Source: JAGNLV01 sp964612145
Lineage (GTDB): Bacteria; Zixibacteria; MSB-5A5; GN15; FEB-12
Reading direction: 5' to 3'
Assembly (NCBI GenBank): GCA_964612145.1
Contig: CAZTBP010000004.1
Span: 133,579-197,578, forward strand
DNA: 64,000 bases
A model generated the notes under the pieces. That model saw only the letters and a list, made by a program, of their open reading frames with translations. It made no database searches and was not told the DNA's origin. Positions 44,794 through 54,736 of this stretch are shown piece after piece (position 1 is the first letter of the stretch; every line of letters starts with the position of its first letter). The translations under genes were made by a program, and so were the position numbers.

Positions 44794-46107
44794 TTAATCG
44801 TTGCCCTGTACTTCCTCAAGCGAGCGGGCGAACAGGGATGCCGAGAAGGCCATGATCATAAAAATGATCAGTACAACTGACTCACCGGCGGCCTGCGCAA
44901 TTGAACCGAAGACGCCACCTATGACGAGAACCAGTCCAATGATCGTGTTGGACAGGGCGGTGTAGGCGGGCCGTTTCTCCGGCGTGGCCATGTCAACGAT
45001 GTGGGTTGATCTCCCGAGACGAACGCCCTGGTGCGCAATCATCAGGATGAAATGCAAGCCCGGCAGAAGGAGGGTGCCTCGTACCAGTTCTATGGCGGCA
45101 AGCCCGAGGACTCCCGCGGTTCCGACGGCGGTACCGCCGACAACTCCGGTCAGGATCAGGACTTTTCGGCTGGATCGGTCGGCGAGTTTCCCCCAGAAAA
45201 AGGAGCTGACTACGGCGGCCAGGCCCGAGGCAACGACAAAGCTGCCGAGTTGGCCGAACTGGCGGCCGTTGGTTTCACCGGACAGGGCGATCAAGAACGG
45301 CGGAGCTATGGCGGTGGCAGTCAGGAGGGCGCGGGTGATGATGAAGCGGACAAGCTGCTTGTCGGTTGTGAGGAGGGAAAGTTGCTTGATGGCAACGGAC
45401 AATGCGTTGCCGCCCCCTTCGGTGGCGCCTTTAGCCTCGGCCAGGGTCGTGAAAATTGCTGCCGCAATGAGCCAGAGCCCCCCGGCGATAAAGAGTACCG
45501 AGGCGACAACATCGATTGATTTTTCCAAAATCCCTGCGCTCAGCAGGCCGCCGAAGATGAGCACGGCGAAAGCGGCGTTGGTGCCGGCGGTGCCGGTAGC
45601 GGTACCGCGTGTTGATTTCGAGACGGTTTTGCCAAGGACATCTTTGTAACTGACGGAGCAGACCGACCTGGCGACCGCAAAGACGGCCAATAGACCGACA
45701 ACGGCCCAGCCGGCATCGGCTCCACTTAATGACAGTGCCGCGAGCGCTATGCCGATTACGGCAATTCCCTGCACGGCGCTTCCTGCTGCCCACGCCCATT
45801 TTCGCTGCGGCAAAGAACGAATCCAGCCGGCGGTTACCAGCTGTGGCAGCAATGCTCCGGCTTCGCGCACCGGCACCAGGAAGCCGACCAAAAAAGCCGG
45901 GGCGCCCAGTGAAAGCAGAAGCCATGACAGGACCAGCTTGGGGTCAGCGAGACCGTCGCCGATCTTGGTCGCGCTGAGAGAGAGGATGTGTTTCAGGAAA
46001 TTGCCGGGTTGCTCATCGCAGGCGTCTTCGGGAATGTCGCGGCAGACCCTTCCGTCGTTTTCACCGGTGAGCAACGAATAGATAGCTTCGGTTCTATCGT
46101 CGGGCAT
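44794..46107 (-). CDS. MFS-type permease
   Basis: A 437-residue membrane transporter with about 12 helices after an N-terminal cytoplasmic extension of some 60 residues. Evidence is the repeated hydrophobic stretches and the loop ADRSSRKVLILTGVVGG, like the MFS GxxxDRxGRR loop between helices. The substrate is unknown. No operon partner is evident. Confidence 0.85.
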   Translation of the reverse strand: MPDDRTEAIYSLLTGENDGRVCRDIPEDACDEQPGNFLKHILSLSATKIGDGLADPKLVLSWLLLSLGAPAFLVGFLVPVREAGALLPQLVTAGWIRSLPQRKWAWAAGSAVQGIAVIGIALAALSLSGADAGWAVVGLLAVFAVARSVCSVSYKDVLGKTVSKSTRGTATGTAGTNAAFAVLIFGGLLSAGILEKSIDVVASVLFIAGGLWLIAAAIFTTLAEAKGATEGGGNALSVAIKQLSLLTTDKQLVRFIITRALLTATAIAPPFLIALSGETNGRQFGQLGSFVVASGLAAVVSSFFWGKLADRSSRKVLILTGVVGGTAVGTAGVLGLAAIELVRGTLLLPGLHFILMIAHQGVRLGRSTHIVDMATPEKRPAYTALSNTIIGLVLVIGGVFGSIAQAAGESVVLIIFMIMAFSASLFARSLEEVQGND

Positions 46108-46344
46108 GCCGGAATATAGGGACTAGCTTGAACCTTCGTAAACAATAACTACGCTGGCCTGATTTTCGCTTTATCCGCTGCACGGCAGCGTTGTAGACTT
46201 CGGCAACCACCGCAAAGAAGAGGCTCGCGGTCCGGTATAATTCGCCGGCTGTAGGTGATTGTCTTGCAGTCGATTTGGGCGCACCGCAAAGGCCGCAGGC
46301 ACTTTGCCATAAAGCGGCCGGCAGCGGCAGTCGATAGAAAGAAC

Positions 46345-46776
46345 ATGGACACTCCGAGAATTACTTTTTCGCGGATGATGTGGTTGATTCTGCCATGTCT
46401 TATCCTGTCGCTGTCGGTGCTGTGCTCGTGCGGAATGACTGTCAGGGGTGGATCGATTGTAGTCGCGGAGCGGGATAATGACGTTGAAGCCTCCCGACAG
46501 GCAGCTAAGCTCCATATTCCGCCCGGCCATCTTCCGCCGCCGGGTGCCTGCCGGATCTGGATACCGGGGGATCCTCCGGGCCATCAGCCGCCTCCGGGTG
46601 ATTGCGATGAACTGCGGTATCGGGTACCAGTCGGAGCCTGGCTGCTGCGCCGGAATGCTGACGATCCGGAATATATTGAGGTGCTGGTTTTTCACAAGCG
46701 CCGGCCGTCGGTGGTGCTAGAGATTCGGTTTTTCGAGGTGTCTTCGGGCAAGTTCCTGCGGGCGTCGGTGCCTTAG
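46345..46776 (+). CDS. Small lipoprotein with PPPG-repeat motif
   Basis: An exported lipoprotein of 143 residues from the ATG at 46345 (DTPRITFSRMMWLILPCLILSLSVLCSCG; cleavage before the second Cys, in LCSC). The mature part carries PPGHLPPPGACRIWIPGDPPGHQPPPGDC, shown here only as a proline-glycine repeat near residues 61-86, a pattern found in many hypothetical envelope proteins. Function unknown. No strong Shine-Dalgarno is visible. Confidence 0.65.
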   Translation: MDTPRITFSRMMWLILPCLILSLSVLCSCGMTVRGGSIVVAERDNDVEASRQAAKLHIPPGHLPPPGACRIWIPGDPPGHQPPPGDCDELRYRVPVGAWLLRRNADDPEYIEVLVFHKRRPSVVLEIRFFEVSSGKFLRASVP

Positions 46777-46980
46777 CCGCAAGATTCAACTGCATCACCA
46801 ATAGAAGCCGCCTGCGTGGGCCGGCCGAAGGGATTGTTGTCTTCGGATCCTTTGATCGATTTCCCGAACAGTTATAATGATCTTGCCATGACCGCTTGGT
46901 CAACTTTACGAAAATATCGACGTGTTCGAATCTCGACCGGGCTACGTAAACAATAGTCCCTTTTCTGTTTTTCCGAGAAA

Positions 46981-47019
46981 TGAGCCAATCAAAAGCCATG
47001 AGTTTTTACAATTGGCTCA
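46981..47019 (-). terminator. Terminator of the TIG/kelch lipoprotein gene
   Basis: TGAGCCAAT (46981-46989) pairs with ATTGGCTCA (47011-47019), a 9-bp stem with a 21-base loop, followed on the minus strand by TTTCTCGG. The stem sits 14 bases past the stop codon. Confidence 0.55.
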
Positions 47020-47032
47020 GGGTCTCGCCGGA

Positions 47033-48745
47033 CTAGTAAATCCACACCGCGGAATGCTTCGATCCCGGACTGTTGGCATCATCACCGCCGAGCACCATAA
47101 CGTGCGCGACTCCGTTCCCATCGACATAACTCAGCGCCGCGTGATTGAACAGATTACCACCACCCTGGCTCGTAATGGTTATGGCACCAGTGGCGCCCTG
47201 GAAGCTACCAACCGTTCCGTCGCTAAAAATCTGTGCGTAGCTATTTTCGCTCGAACCGGTTCCGGCGCCGTTGTACAATCCACCGGTTATCAGCACGTTG
47301 CCACCGGCCACAACACTGGAGTGTTTACTCACATTCTTGGTCAAAGAAGAAGCATTCACTGACCAGGCTGATGTGGCGAGATTTCCGGTTCGAAGGTCGA
47401 TCGGCATAAACAATACTTCAGCTAATTTGGAATCGTTACTAATGTAGTTGCTATCTTCCGGACTTACCGTACCGGTTTCACCACCAAACAGGTGGAGGTA
47501 GCCGCCGAAACTGGTGAAGCCATGGTAGGACCGCCCCGAAGGCAGGCTGGCAAATTCTTCCCAGGTAGACAATTCACCGAGGCTGTCGATATGGGCACGG
47601 TAGACCAATGAGACGGGGTTGTTGTCGGTGGTGGCTCCACCGGCGAGATACATCGACCCGCGGAAAGTCACTGCGCCATGAGAGTGCAGCGGAAGGGGCA
47701 GAGAAGTCGTCAACATCCATGACCCGATCTGTCCGCTGGAACTAATGGAGGCCTTGTAGACGTCGGTCATTGGCTGGCCTCCGACTGAATCAATCCCACC
47801 AAGCGCGTAGATATAACCAAAGCCATCTACTTTGGAATTGAAGGGCGTTGCCGCCGTGGAAGCATGAAATGCTGTTGGTTGCGGCAGATTGGTCGATCCG
47901 GTCCAACTGGTCAGTTGGCCGTTGCTCTGAATTGTCGCGAAATAGGTCTCAGGACGCGTCGACACGCTGTCGGCTCCACCCGTAACCAATACATAGCGAG
48001 TCAGCGTACCGGCGTCATCTACAGGAACGTAGTGTGCCTGATGACCACTCAGTCCAATCGGGAGGGCCGATGTTGACGCCCAGTTAATTTCCGATGGACT
48101 AAAAGAGGCGTTCTGCGTTACGGTAAATGCCAAACTATCACTCACACCGGTAGCCGTTGTCACTACTATTTCGCCGGTATTCGCGCCGGCCGGGACAGTA
48201 GTTACAATAAAAGTATTGGTCCAGTTGTCGGGGCTTTCAATAACCGCTGCAATTGTTCCGCCGGCACCGTCGGAGAATAGTACATCGCCAACGCCCTGGA
48301 GGTCGCCAAAGGCGGCACCCTCGATTATCACGGTGCTCCCCGTGTTCCCTGATGGTTTGGTTGCGCTGTTGATGTAGGTCAGTTCTGGTCGAATAGCGGC
48401 AAATGAAGCCGATAGATTTGCTTCGGTGCCGTCGGAATTACGGACTGTTACCGTATACACAACACCGGTATCAATTCCGTCCGGAACGAGGGCAAAAATG
48501 GTTGTGTCACTTGCCACCTCAATAGAATCGGCGACCAGCGAATTAAACCATATAGTCGCGCCGGGTCTGAAATTTGTTCCTGATACGCTGACTTCCGTTC
48601 CCACCGTTCCTTCGGTTGGGTTAATGCCAGACAGTGTCGGCTCCTCGCCAGCGTTTGAGCTTGTTCCGGAATCATCTCCCCCGCAACCCCAACAAAGCAT
48701 CAGAATTGTGCACAACAATATTGTTCGGAGTAAATGCAAAGACAT
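47033..48745 (-). CDS. IPT/TIG and kelch-repeat lipoprotein
   Basis: A 570-residue surface lipoprotein. The signal ends at LCWGC near residue 21, followed by a Ser/Gly linker. Two IPT/TIG immunoglobulin-like domains (about 40-120 and 125-215; TLSGINPTEGTVGTEVSVSGTNF is the diagnostic opening of the first) precede a kelch-type beta-propeller (about 225-570) with repeated GGADSV, ALGGIDSV, LAGGATT, LFGGETG and LVLGGDD blades. It probably binds a ligand at the cell surface; no enzymatic motif is seen. Confidence 0.88.
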   Translation of the reverse strand: MSLHLLRTILLCTILMLCWGCGGDDSGTSSNAGEEPTLSGINPTEGTVGTEVSVSGTNFRPGATIWFNSLVADSIEVASDTTIFALVPDGIDTGVVYTVTVRNSDGTEANLSASFAAIRPELTYINSATKPSGNTGSTVIIEGAAFGDLQGVGDVLFSDGAGGTIAAVIESPDNWTNTFIVTTVPAGANTGEIVVTTATGVSDSLAFTVTQNASFSPSEINWASTSALPIGLSGHQAHYVPVDDAGTLTRYVLVTGGADSVSTRPETYFATIQSNGQLTSWTGSTNLPQPTAFHASTAATPFNSKVDGFGYIYALGGIDSVGGQPMTDVYKASISSSGQIGSWMLTTSLPLPLHSHGAVTFRGSMYLAGGATTDNNPVSLVYRAHIDSLGELSTWEEFASLPSGRSYHGFTSFGGYLHLFGGETGTVSPEDSNYISNDSKLAEVLFMPIDLRTGNLATSAWSVNASSLTKNVSKHSSVVAGGNVLITGGLYNGAGTGSSENSYAQIFSDGTVGSFQGATGAITITSQGGGNLFNHAALSYVDGNGVAHVMVLGGDDANSPGSKHSAVWIY

Positions 48746-48881
48746 TTCGACCTCCAGATCAAGAAGTTTCCATCAGTTTTCGGTGGCTTCCGTACGGTTT
48801 GCCGGATGAAGTGTCCGGTCAGACGTCACCGCGCTCGAGTGTTTCCCCTTTATCTTTTATTCGTCTCATCGGCTCTAAACT

Positions 48882-49035
48882 TTAGCAGGCTGTTGAGAAA
48901 CTGTTTTCGGGCGGTTTGTGAAGAATGAGGACGCGCCAGGAAGCCCTACAATCGAGGATCTCGGCACGAACCAACTTGGCCCCCCTGAACACGTGATAAG
49001 TGGGTTGCTTCCAGAGTTTTTCAACAGCCTGCTAA
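48882..49035. mobile_element. MITE-like element of 154 bp
   Basis: Terminal inverted repeats of 21 bp with one mismatch, 48882-48902 and 49015-49035, enclose 112 bp without any coding frame. The repeat contains GGCTGTTGA and the reverse of it, a sequence known at the ends of several transposase families. A clear target duplication is not visible. No transposase is present nearby, so mobilisation would need one supplied in trans. Confidence 0.7.
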
Positions 49036-49465
49036 TGGTTTTGCCTCTCAGATACGGGCATTTGTACCTGCTTGAATGCTTCTCGCGCGGGCCATTGGGG
49101 ACGATCAGGGCCCCCGGTTAAGAAGACTTTTCTATTAGTGACGTACCGTCGGGACTCCAGACGTGAAAAAGGGGAAAGCCCAATGACATGATTGTTGATT
49201 GTTGCCTACTAATGAATTACATTTTAAGAACCTTATGTAATATCTACCTGCATATATCTCTTAGAGAGTCGGCCTGCTTGTCGAGGCGGTGTCGAGTCGG
49301 CAGGAAAGTTTAGCGAAGACGCATCATGGTATTCTGGTCCCCACAGAGTGAGACCACTAACGAGTCGCTCAAATTCAAATCCGGGGGAGAGGCTTCAATC
49401 CAACGCCACATAGTGAAGCCGGCTATCAAGCCCTGCGAGAAAAGTACAGCTTCAGGAGGACAAAG
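49036..49465. other. Intergenic region without gene
   Basis: About 430 bp between the MITE and the S9 peptidase gene hold no credible coding frame. The peptidase start is preceded by AGGAGGACAAAG. I see no convincing promoter. Confidence 0.6.
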
Positions 49466-51958
49466 ATGAGAAAGTCAGTTTTACTGGCAGCAATTCCGCT
49501 GGTTTTAATGACAGCAGTAATGATAATGGCCCCTGAGGTGGGAGGAGCCGATTCACAGGCGCCGGTGCGCGAGTGGCAGACACCGTCGGAAGAAATCCTC
49601 GAGGTGCTCCATGCCCCGCAACTGCCACGGGTGTGGACCGCACCGACCGGTGAACACCTGCTGCTGGCCGACCCGGTCGTGTATCCGCCGCTGGCCGAGT
49701 ACGCCGCGACCATGCACAAGCTGGCCGGTGTGCGAGTAAACCCTGCGCTTAACAGCCGTCATGGGCGTCATGGTGGGACCTCGCCCCGTCTGGTGCGAGT
49801 CGAGAATGGCACTACAACACCGCTCGATTTGCCGGCTGAAGCCGAAGTCCTTGGTGTAGACTGGACTGTGGACGGGGAGCGGTTCGCCCTCACCGTAGCG
49901 CACAGTGATCATATAGGTCTGTGGATTGGCACTGTTGATGGAAACGTTTCCAAGGTAGAGGACCTGGCGCTCAATCCGTTGCTGGGATCGCCGGTGAACT
50001 GGACGCCCGATCAGGAGCGTCTGCTGGTGTGGCGTATCCCTGAGCGGGGCCCGACTCCCGAGCCGCCGCCGATACCGGCGGGGCCGGAGATTCTTGAGGG
50101 TGAAGGCGCCAGTGCGCGGTCGACATACGAGGCGCGCAATTTGCTGGAAACGGCTCACGATGATGCACTTTTCGAATACTATATGACCTCGGAGCTGATT
50201 GTTCTGGATCCGGAGACGAATCAGACCACAGTCCTTGGTTCCCCGGCCATTTACACCGACGCCGAATTCTCTCCGGACGGCGAATATGTGCTGGTTGAGT
50301 ACCTGCAGGAGCCGTGGTCGCATGAGGTAGCGTACTGGCGGTTTGCCAGTGAGATCGAGGTGTGGAACAGCGAGGGGGAAAAGGTAGCGACAATCGCCTC
50401 ATTGCCGCTGGCCAACGAAGTACCTATTCATGGTGTGCCGACCGGTCCGCGTTCGGTTGATTGGCGCCCGACCGCTCCTCACACGCTTTACTGGGTGGAA
50501 GCGCTCGATGGCGGTGATCCGGTTGCCGAGGCAACCCACCGTGACCGGCTCATGTTCCTGGATGCGCCCTATACTGAGGATCCTGAGGAGGCATTCCGGG
50601 CCGAGCACCGAATCCTCACGCGGGATTTCGCCTGGGGCGCCGAGGATGGTCTGCTCATGCTGGCTGAAAGAGAACGGATGCGGCGACGGCTCTATGTCTG
50701 GCTGCTGAATGTTGACGACGGCGAATCGCGACTGTGGTTTGAACTGGACGAGGATGATCGCTACGGCGATCCGGGCAATCCGGTCTACCGGCCACTGCCA
50801 AACGGCCAGAGGGTGCTGCGTCAAAAAGAAAATGCAGTTTATTTTCGTGGGGACGGCGCCACCGATCAGGGTGACCGGCCGTTTTTGGACCTTCGGCATC
50901 TGGAAACCGGTGAGACCGAGCGCCTGTTCCGCTGCGATCCGGACCGGTATGAGTATTTTGTAGCGTTTTCCGGCGATGAGGAACAGTTTGTGCTGCGGTC
51001 GGAATCGGCGGTCGATGTCCCGAATTATCACCTGGTCACTATCGGGGAAGAAATCGAGGCGCCTGAAGGTGAGGGTACCCGGGCATTGACCCGTGAACCG
51101 ATCACGAATTTCGAGGATCCCACGCCTCAATTGCGACAGATAGAGAAGCGTCTTGTCCGGTATGAACGTGAGGACGGAGTCCCGCTCAGTTTCCAATTGT
51201 ATCTGCCGCCGGGCTACGAAGAGGGCACCCGGCTTCCGACGGTCGTCTATGCGTATCCGCTTGAGTATTCCGGAGCAGAGGTTGCCGGCCAGGTTCGGGG
51301 CTCGACCCAGCGGTTCATGCGGATGTACGGCCCGTCACACATGTTCTTTCTGCTGGACGGCTATGCCGTGCTCGATCGTACTGCTATGCCCATGATTGGT
51401 GATCCGGAGACTGTCTACGACGAATTCGTGCCGCAACTGGTGGCCGATGCGGAGGCGGCGGTGGCCAAGGCGGTCGAAATGGGTGTGGCAGATCCCGACC
51501 GAATCGGCATTATCGGCCATAGCCATGGCGGGTTGATGGTAGCCAATCTTCTTGCGCATTCAGACCTGTTCCGGGCGGGTATCGCACGCAGCGGTTCGTA
51601 TAACAAGACCAACCAGCCGTTTGGCTTTCAATCGGAACGTCGTTCGCTGTTCGAGGCGCAGGACGTTTACATCCAGGTTTCGCCGACGTTTTTTGCCGAT
51701 CAGGTCAACGAGCCGGTCCTGGTGATTCACGGTAACGATGACTCAAACCCGGGGACTTTGACATTTCAGTCGGAGGTCTTTTTTGAAGCGGTGCGCGGGT
51801 CGGGCGGCATTACCCGGCTGGTGCTGCTGCCTTTTGAGGACCACGGTTACCGGGCCAGGGAGAATATTGAGCATGTGCTCTGGGAGCAACTGCGCTGGTT
51901 CGACATGTATTTGAAGGGTGACGGGTCAGGGACGGCCCAGGCGCCCGATAGCGAGTAA
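49466..51958 (+). CDS. Exported prolyl oligopeptidase-like (S9) peptidase
   Basis: A secreted serine peptidase of 830 residues with a signal peptide (1-28, ending GGADS). A beta-propeller region (about 60-570) precedes the alpha/beta hydrolase domain. The triad is Ser near 686 (IIGHSHGG), Asp near 757 (HGNDDSNPG) and His near 793 (EDHGYR). GHSHGG fits the S9 glycine box. Substrate is unknown; acyl-peptide or dipeptide release is usual in the family. AGGAGGACAAAG precedes the ATG. No gene follows on the same strand for over 1 kb. Confidence 0.93.
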   Translation: MRKSVLLAAIPLVLMTAVMIMAPEVGGADSQAPVREWQTPSEEILEVLHAPQLPRVWTAPTGEHLLLADPVVYPPLAEYAATMHKLAGVRVNPALNSRHGRHGGTSPRLVRVENGTTTPLDLPAEAEVLGVDWTVDGERFALTVAHSDHIGLWIGTVDGNVSKVEDLALNPLLGSPVNWTPDQERLLVWRIPERGPTPEPPPIPAGPEILEGEGASARSTYEARNLLETAHDDALFEYYMTSELIVLDPETNQTTVLGSPAIYTDAEFSPDGEYVLVEYLQEPWSHEVAYWRFASEIEVWNSEGEKVATIASLPLANEVPIHGVPTGPRSVDWRPTAPHTLYWVEALDGGDPVAEATHRDRLMFLDAPYTEDPEEAFRAEHRILTRDFAWGAEDGLLMLAERERMRRRLYVWLLNVDDGESRLWFELDEDDRYGDPGNPVYRPLPNGQRVLRQKENAVYFRGDGATDQGDRPFLDLRHLETGETERLFRCDPDRYEYFVAFSGDEEQFVLRSESAVDVPNYHLVTIGEEIEAPEGEGTRALTREPITNFEDPTPQLRQIEKRLVRYEREDGVPLSFQLYLPPGYEEGTRLPTVVYAYPLEYSGAEVAGQVRGSTQRFMRMYGPSHMFFLLDGYAVLDRTAMPMIGDPETVYDEFVPQLVADAEAAVAKAVEMGVADPDRIGIIGHSHGGLMVANLLAHSDLFRAGIARSGSYNKTNQPFGFQSERRSLFEAQDVYIQVSPTFFADQVNEPVLVIHGNDDSNPGTLTFQSEVFFEAVRGSGGITRLVLLPFEDHGYRARENIEHVLWEQLRWFDMYLKGDGSGTAQAPDSE

Positions 51959-51968
51959 GAACACACGG

Positions 51969-51994
51969 CGGAGATGCGGGGTTCTGCATCTCCG
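51969..51994. terminator. Hairpin between convergent genes
   Basis: CGGAGATGC (51969-51977) pairs with GCATCTCCG (51986-51994). No T-tract follows on either strand, so it may end transcription inefficiently or only stabilise a 3-prime end. Confidence 0.4.
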
Positions 51995-51997
51995 TCA

Positions 51998-52174
51998 TTA
52001 CTTCGTCCTCTTGCGAAGCAGAATCGATGAGTCGGCCTGCTTCTGCTTAAAATCTTCTATCCCCTGCTGGATGCGGCTCTTGAACCCGTGAGGGGCGACT
52101 CGGCCGCAGAACCCGGTTCCGTCGGCATTTGGCCTACACATGCGGAAACACCAAGGAGACCGATTCTTGGTCAT
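51998..52174 (-). CDS. Small conserved Cys-containing protein
   Basis: A 58-residue cytoplasmic protein (from the ATG at 52174; GGGAT upstream is a weak ribosome site). Cys9, Cys13 and Cys23 in SPWCFRMCRPNADGTGFCGR, followed by IAPH-like VAPHGFKSRIQQGIEDFKQK, is a pattern I recall from small conserved bacterial proteins; it may bind a metal. Function unknown. It converges on the S9 peptidase gene. Confidence 0.55.
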   Translation of the reverse strand: MTKNRSPWCFRMCRPNADGTGFCGRVAPHGFKSRIQQGIEDFKQKQADSSILLRKRTK

Positions 52175-52258
52175 CGGGCATCCCAGGTAAGTATATTTTC
52201 TTGGATCTTTTCGAATACTGATTCTTTTGCAGCCCTTGGGGGGAAATTGTGGTGTCAT

Positions 52259-53093
52259 TTTGAATACTCGTTCTGGTGTCTACGGTCAGGGTCTGGTCTT
52301 GCTCTGCCATCTATTTGCGTTGTGTCCGGATCGTTCCGGCGGTTAGCACCTGAAACCGAAAAGTTGGACAAAGGTTCGCTTTGCAAAACTGTAATTTCAT
52401 CAGGATAATCATGGTCACTGCAATATAGCCGGATAAGCCTTGCGGAGACAGATTTTTTTGGCTACCGACGTCCTCCCGGCTTTACACATTGACAACCGCC
52501 GGCGGGGGCATCTGGGTGGTTTTGGCGGAGGCGTATGGGATGCCCCCTTACTCACGTTGCGCCACATAAGCTTACACCGTATTGGACCCGTTGTGTGATC
52601 TTTTTGGGACTGTCCCGGGTACGTCCCACTCAAAAAAACAGGGCTCGGTAACAATAATCGTAGGTTTCCGGCACGCGAACTTGTATAATGGACAGTGGAT
52701 AACAAATTTGAGCTCGACCTTTATCGTAGTCTGGTTCTCAAATCACAACCGTTCGTTAAAGCTTAGCCTCGAATTGCTTGCGCAATTGTGCGCACCAAAT
52801 TACGTCATTTTGAAGCGACTGGCTCGTTTGAAACGCAACCGACCCCGGGACAAGCAGCAACGGAACGTAGAATGAACATCTGACAACAGCTACCGCGGGT
52901 CGGATCAGGATCAACGAAATAAGGTCCTCGTCAGGAATGTCGTGGTAGTAATCTAAAAATACTGGCCTGATGCCAGTCTTTTCTTTTATTCTGGCAATAC
53001 ATTTCGTTTAATCATGGTCAATTACTTTTGTAGCGTAAAAGGACTGCCGGAGGAACATGCTGATTAGGTCAATTAAGGAAACAGGCGTAATTG
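52259..53093. other. Intergenic region with an isolated bidirectional terminator
   Basis: About 830 bp contain no credible coding frame; frames at 52415-52705 (minus) and 52582-52875 (plus) look random. ACTGGC (52961-52966) pairs with GCCAGT (52972-52977), with A5 before and CTTTTCTTTT after, a good terminator on both strands. A plus-strand non-coding RNA ending there is possible but unproven. Confidence 0.5.
52955..52989 (+). terminator. Intrinsic terminator without an assigned gene
   Basis: A 6-bp stem around CTGAT, with T-rich downstream sequence on the plus strand and ATTTTT on the minus strand. No annotated gene ends here. Confidence 0.7.
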
Positions 53094-54215
53094 ATGCCAT
53101 CGACAAAACTTAGACGATTGATCATCGGAGACAAAGTCGCTGCCATACCTATCGTCCAAGGGGGTATGGGAGTCGGCATATCGCTCTCAGGTCTCGCATC
53201 CGCGACGGCCAATGAAGGTGGTGTCGGTGTCATTGCTGCGGCAGGCATTGGTATGTTCGAGCGAGATTTCTATACCAATTACCTCGAGGCAAATATCCGC
53301 GCCATGCGGCGGGAGATACGAAAGGCAAAATCACTCACTAAGGGGCTGCTGGGGATAAATATCATGTGTGCCTTTTCTCATTACGACGATTTTGTTCAGG
53401 TCGCTATTGAGGAAGGTATCGATATAATTTTTTCCGGAGCCGGGTTGCCTCTGAATTTGCCGAAGCATTTGGACGGGAGCACCACGACTAAGCTGGTACC
53501 TATAATATCATCGGGTCGAGCTGCGAAACTCATATGCCAACGGTGGCTGGCGAAGTTCGACTACCTCCCCGACGCGATCGTCGTGGAAGGTCCGAAGGCA
53601 GGTGGGCATCTCGGATTCAAGTTGGAGCAGATTAACGACACCGCTTATGCACTGGAGAGACTGGTAACGGATGTTGTTGAAGTAGCAAACTCATTTTCGA
53701 ATCAATACGGCAAGTCTATTCCGGTTATTGCGGCTGGTGGGATTTATACCGGTAGAGATATTCGCAAGTTTATTGGACTGGGTGCGGATGCCGTGCAGAT
53801 GGGCACCCGATTCGTTGCTACTGAAGAATGCGATGCCGACGAAGCGTTTAAGCAGGCGTATATCGATGCCGGCCAGGAAGATGTCGTTATTATTGAGAGC
53901 CCGGTTGGTATGCCGGGTCGAGCGATAAGGAATGATTTCCTGAACGACGTCAGCGGTGGCTTGAAGAAGCCCTATAAATGTCCCTATCACTGTATTCTCA
54001 GCTGTGATTATAAGAACTCTCCCTATTGTATCGCCGGCGCCCTGATGAATGCGAAAAAGGGACGTTTCCGCAATGGCTTCGCTTTTGCAGGTGCCAACGT
54101 TCATCGGGTCAAGGAGATTGTTTCCGTCAAGAAGCTCATGGCAACCCTGCTGGCCGAATACGAAGGGGCGGTGGAGGATGAAGCGCCGACTCGCGAAAGC
54201 CATTCCGTAGAATAG
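53094..54215 (+). CDS. Nitronate monooxygenase / FabK-like flavoprotein
   Basis: A 373-residue TIM-barrel FMN enzyme of the 2-nitropropane dioxygenase class. Flavin-binding segments are IVQGGMGVGISLSGLASATANEGGVGVIAA, VIVEGPKAGGH and IPVIAAGGIYTGRDIRKFIGLGADAVQMGTRFVATEE, which together are diagnostic. The longer C-terminal part with CPYHCILSC and YCIAGALMNAK has four cysteines, possibly structural. TTG at 53091 is an alternative start. The group includes both nitronate-detoxifying enzymes and FabK enoyl-ACP reductases; the C-terminal cysteines favour the former branch with moderate confidence. Confidence 0.85.
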   Translation: MPSTKLRRLIIGDKVAAIPIVQGGMGVGISLSGLASATANEGGVGVIAAAGIGMFERDFYTNYLEANIRAMRREIRKAKSLTKGLLGINIMCAFSHYDDFVQVAIEEGIDIIFSGAGLPLNLPKHLDGSTTTKLVPIISSGRAAKLICQRWLAKFDYLPDAIVVEGPKAGGHLGFKLEQINDTAYALERLVTDVVEVANSFSNQYGKSIPVIAAGGIYTGRDIRKFIGLGADAVQMGTRFVATEECDADEAFKQAYIDAGQEDVVIIESPVGMPGRAIRNDFLNDVSGGLKKPYKCPYHCILSCDYKNSPYCIAGALMNAKKGRFRNGFAFAGANVHRVKEIVSVKKLMATLLAEYEGAVEDEAPTRESHSVE

Positions 54216-54382
54216 ATCGTTCAGATTGCGTGAAGGCGACTAGAAGCAGGCCGGCTGGGGTTTCTCTAAGATTTCAGATTGTCTTCGGGTGCAAATTCAG
54301 GCATCGATTCACTTTCTTGCGTATCGACATATTGCAAATACATAAACCGTATTCGTGCGCCTTCACCGGGGCCGGCTGCAGA

Positions 54383-54736
54383 TCATCGAACTGCCAGGCA
54401 GTAGCTGTTAGCGGCATACCTGACTGAATTAGCTTGCATTACGTGTCTGCGACTATCCAGCTCACTTGAAATAAATCGGCGAACGGTCTTCATCACTTTT
54501 TGGATCGGTTCGGTTTTAAGGTGGGCGTCATGCGCGTTTTTGTTCGACCACTCCTCCAGGAGGGTGAATTCGGTAGAATCACAACTGTTTTCAATCAACT
54601 CGCACGAAAGACAACCAATTTGAATTTGGATCACTTTAACCAATTCACGCAGACGATCGCGAAGCTCATCTGTTTTAGCGGGAAGTCCTCGTATCCGTGC
54701 GAGAACGCCAAAATTGTCACTCTTGATTCTTAACAC
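54383..54736 (-). CDS. Antibiotic biosynthesis monooxygenase (ABM/YgiN-like) domain protein
   Basis: A 117-residue small ABM-fold protein. The plan is GVLARIRGLPAKTDELRDRLRELVKVIQIQIGCLSCELIEN and FTLLEEWSNKNAHDAHLKTEPIQKV, as in quinol monooxygenase YgiN. A GTG start at 54736 follows AGAGAGG by five bases. It overlaps the end of the small membrane protein gene by seven bases, so translation is probably coupled. Quinone or haem-related chemistry is a usual role; not provable here. Confidence 0.8.
   Translation of the reverse strand: MLRIKSDNFGVLARIRGLPAKTDELRDRLRELVKVIQIQIGCLSCELIENSCDSTEFTLLEEWSNKNAHDAHLKTEPIQKVMKTVRRFISSELDSRRHVMQANSVRYAANSYCLAVR

Noticed and set aside
46851..46878. TTTGAT-N16-TATAAT promoter-like sequence on the plus strand
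   Set aside because: No gene lies downstream on that strand; probably chance, or at most a short antisense transcript.
52415..52875. Two frames of 96-97 codons in the intergenic region
   Set aside because: No ribosome site, biased composition, no family likeness.
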